From Wenzhouxiangella sp. (GTDB lineage: Bacteria > Pseudomonadota > Gammaproteobacteria > Xanthomonadales > Wenzhouxiangellaceae), in contig SKIE01000210.1 in assembly GCA_007116585.1 (NCBI GenBank), positions 1 through 7,295 of the forward strand: DNA of 7,295 nt, in the 5' to 3' direction. The position numbers were made by a program, and so were the translations under genes. How positions within the stretch are numbered: position 1 is the first letter of the stretch; every line of letters starts with the position of its first letter. The notes beneath the pieces were generated by a model. That model was not told the origin of the DNA, made no database searches, and saw only the letters and a list, made by a program, of their open reading frames with translations. This document shows positions 6,246-7,295 of the stretch, in pieces.

Positions 6246-7295
6246 CGCGCACGAACTCACCCTGGACCAGCGTGATGCCAAGCTGCCACAGGGTCGCCAG
6301 GTCGTTGGTGTCGCCCACCTTGGGCGCGATAACGCGCACATGGTTCTTGCCGGCTTCCCTGACCACTTCAATCAAACGCTCGCGCGTTTCCCCGCTGTCG
6401 ACCAGGTTCTGAGTCATCTCGGGAACGAGGCGCACAAAATCGAGTTCCAGGAATTGCAGGATCGGTCCGGTTGCGCTTTCCGGTGACACGTCGCATACCG
6501 CGAATCGACAGCCGAGCGGGCCAAAGCGATGAATGAACTGCTGCGCCTGGGGCAGGCGCTCCTGTACCTCAAGTTCGCGCAACGCCCAGATCATCTGGCG
6601 GGCCGGCAGTTGCTTGCTGTCCATCAGTGACTGGAGGTGATCACAGAATGCTGGGTCGCTGATTGAAGGCAGCGACAGGGTCACCATCCAGAGGTCGTCG
6701 CGAGAGAACTCTCGGGATTTGAGGTCATCGGAGAGTCTCTGAAGTTGATCCTGATCCAGCCTGGCTGTCATGCCCAGGCGATTCGCTGCGGCCAGGAATG
6801 TGGCCGGCATGATGACTTCTTCAGTTTCCTGAACGCGCAGCCGGGTCTCGATTTCATGAATGATGAAATCGTCTTCCTCCATGCTGCTGATAGGGGTGGA
6901 AAGCAACTGGATTTCATCGTGATCAATGGCATGGATCAGTCGTTCTTCCCACGCCAGATCGTCATCACTGGCGGCAGCCGAGATTTTCGGGCGATAGCGA
7001 ACGAATGCGCTACCGCCCGACCGCAGGGCTTCACCGAGCGCTGTGTCGGCCTGTGAAATCAGCGCGCGGGCTGATGTATCACCGCTGCTGCCCTGGGTAA
7101 GGCCTACGCTGACCGTGACCGGCAGGCTGAAATCCTCCACCACCACCACATGCCCCTGGCAGCGCTCCACGATGCGCCTGGAGACCTGATCGGCTTGCGC
7201 TTCGGTGTGCTCGTCCAGAATGAGCGCAAACACGTGATCATGGAAACGGGCCATGACCGTATGGTCATCGACAGCACTTGAGAACATCCGCCCCA
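6235..7295 (-). CDS. FimX-like protein with degenerate GGDEF and EAL domains (5' end missing)
   Basis: The frame stays open to the right edge, so the N-terminus lies outside; about 353 residues are visible. Numbering from the methionine at 7287, residues 1-100 are the end of a GGDEF domain whose signature is HDHVF (16-20, in ARFHDHVFAL), followed by the usual VTVSVGLT and ADTAL elements. Residues 112-350 are an EAL-type domain with the motif altered to ETR (147-149, in HEIETRLR). Most metal and catalytic positions are changed: the N of NLS is T203, the E of EITE is A235, DD is C265-D266, K is R286, and AEGVE is APKVG (321-325). No enzyme activity is therefore expected. The ending DLATLWQLGITLVQGEF resembles FimX, the cyclic-di-GMP receptor for type IV pilus twitching motility. 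E147 and R151 of the ExxxR pattern remain, so ligand binding is possible. Any REC or PAS domain would lie off the edge. No pilus gene is in view, so the FimX role is inferred. Confidence 0.82.
   Translation of the reverse strand, partial: GRMFSSAVDDHTVMARFHDHVFALILDEHTEAQADQVSRRIVERCQGHVVVVEDFSLPVTVSVGLTQGSSGDTSARALISQADTALGEALRSGGSAFVRYRPKISAAASDDDLAWEERLIHAIDHDEIQLLSTPISSMEEDDFIIHEIETRLRVQETEEVIMPATFLAAANRLGMTARLDQDQLQRLSDDLKSREFSRDDLWMVTLSLPSISDPAFCDHLQSLMDSKQLPARQMIWALRELEVQERLPQAQQFIHRFGPLGCRFAVCDVSPESATGPILQFLELDFVRLVPEMTQNLVDSGETRERLIEVVREAGKNHVRVIAPKVGDTNDLATLWQLGITLVQGEFVREQA

Noticed and set aside
6235..7295. Active cyclic-di-GMP phosphodiesterase or diguanylate cyclase
   Set aside because: Both signature motifs and most metal-binding residues are replaced, so catalysis is not supported.
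1..7295. Genomic island, defence system or mobile element
   Set aside because: All genes belong to conserved chromosomal families or lone accessory enzymes, with even GC-rich composition and no transposase, integrase, toxin or repeat array.

Overview
The window reads as a piece of a GC-rich gammaproteobacterial chromosome. Every gene has a recognisable family. The set (LptG, a Tat-exported high-potential iron-sulfur protein, GluQRS, AccA next to TilS, XseB, a 293-residue HtpX and a FimX-like degenerate GGDEF/EAL protein) fits a Gammaproteobacterium of the Chromatiales/Xanthomonadales/Pseudomonadales type. I cannot fix the genus from sequence alone. There is no rRNA, tRNA, CRISPR array, insertion sequence or prophage gene, and no gene-free stretch longer than about 80 bases.

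Layout: (1) 1-663 (+) is the C-terminal two thirds of lptG, cut by the left edge. (2) 713-1051 (-) is a HiPIP gene convergent with lptG; a 13-bp perfect hairpin sits on the lptG stop codon. (3) 1130-1744 (+) is an AlkB-type 2-oxoglutarate/Fe(II) dioxygenase, divergent from HiPIP across 78 bp. (4) 1758-5299 (-) is a tight four-gene run read gluQ > accA > tilS > xseB. Gaps are 25 nt (gluQ-accA) and 33 nt (tilS-xseB), and tilS overlaps accA by 20 nt, so it is probably one transcription unit. (5) 5342-6223 (+) is htpX, divergent from gluQ across only 42 bp. Its best promoter candidate lies on the gluQ start codon. (6) 6235-7295 (-) is the C-terminal part of a FimX-like protein, convergent with htpX, with a 10-bp perfect hairpin covering both gene ends.

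Functionally this is mostly housekeeping: outer-membrane lipopolysaccharide export (LptG), soluble periplasmic electron transfer (HiPIP), alkylation repair (AlkB-like) and exonuclease VII (XseB), fatty-acid synthesis (AccA), modification of tRNA wobble bases for Asp (GluQRS) and Ile (TilS), membrane protein quality control (HtpX), and probable cyclic-di-GMP sensing without catalysis (FimX-like). I found no evidence for a new multi-gene system. The points most worth a second look are the catalytically dead GGDEF/EAL protein, the possible heat-shock promoter placed over the gluQ start codon, the inverted repeat at the accA/tilS junction, and the stop-codon-overlapping symmetric elements at the convergent junctions.
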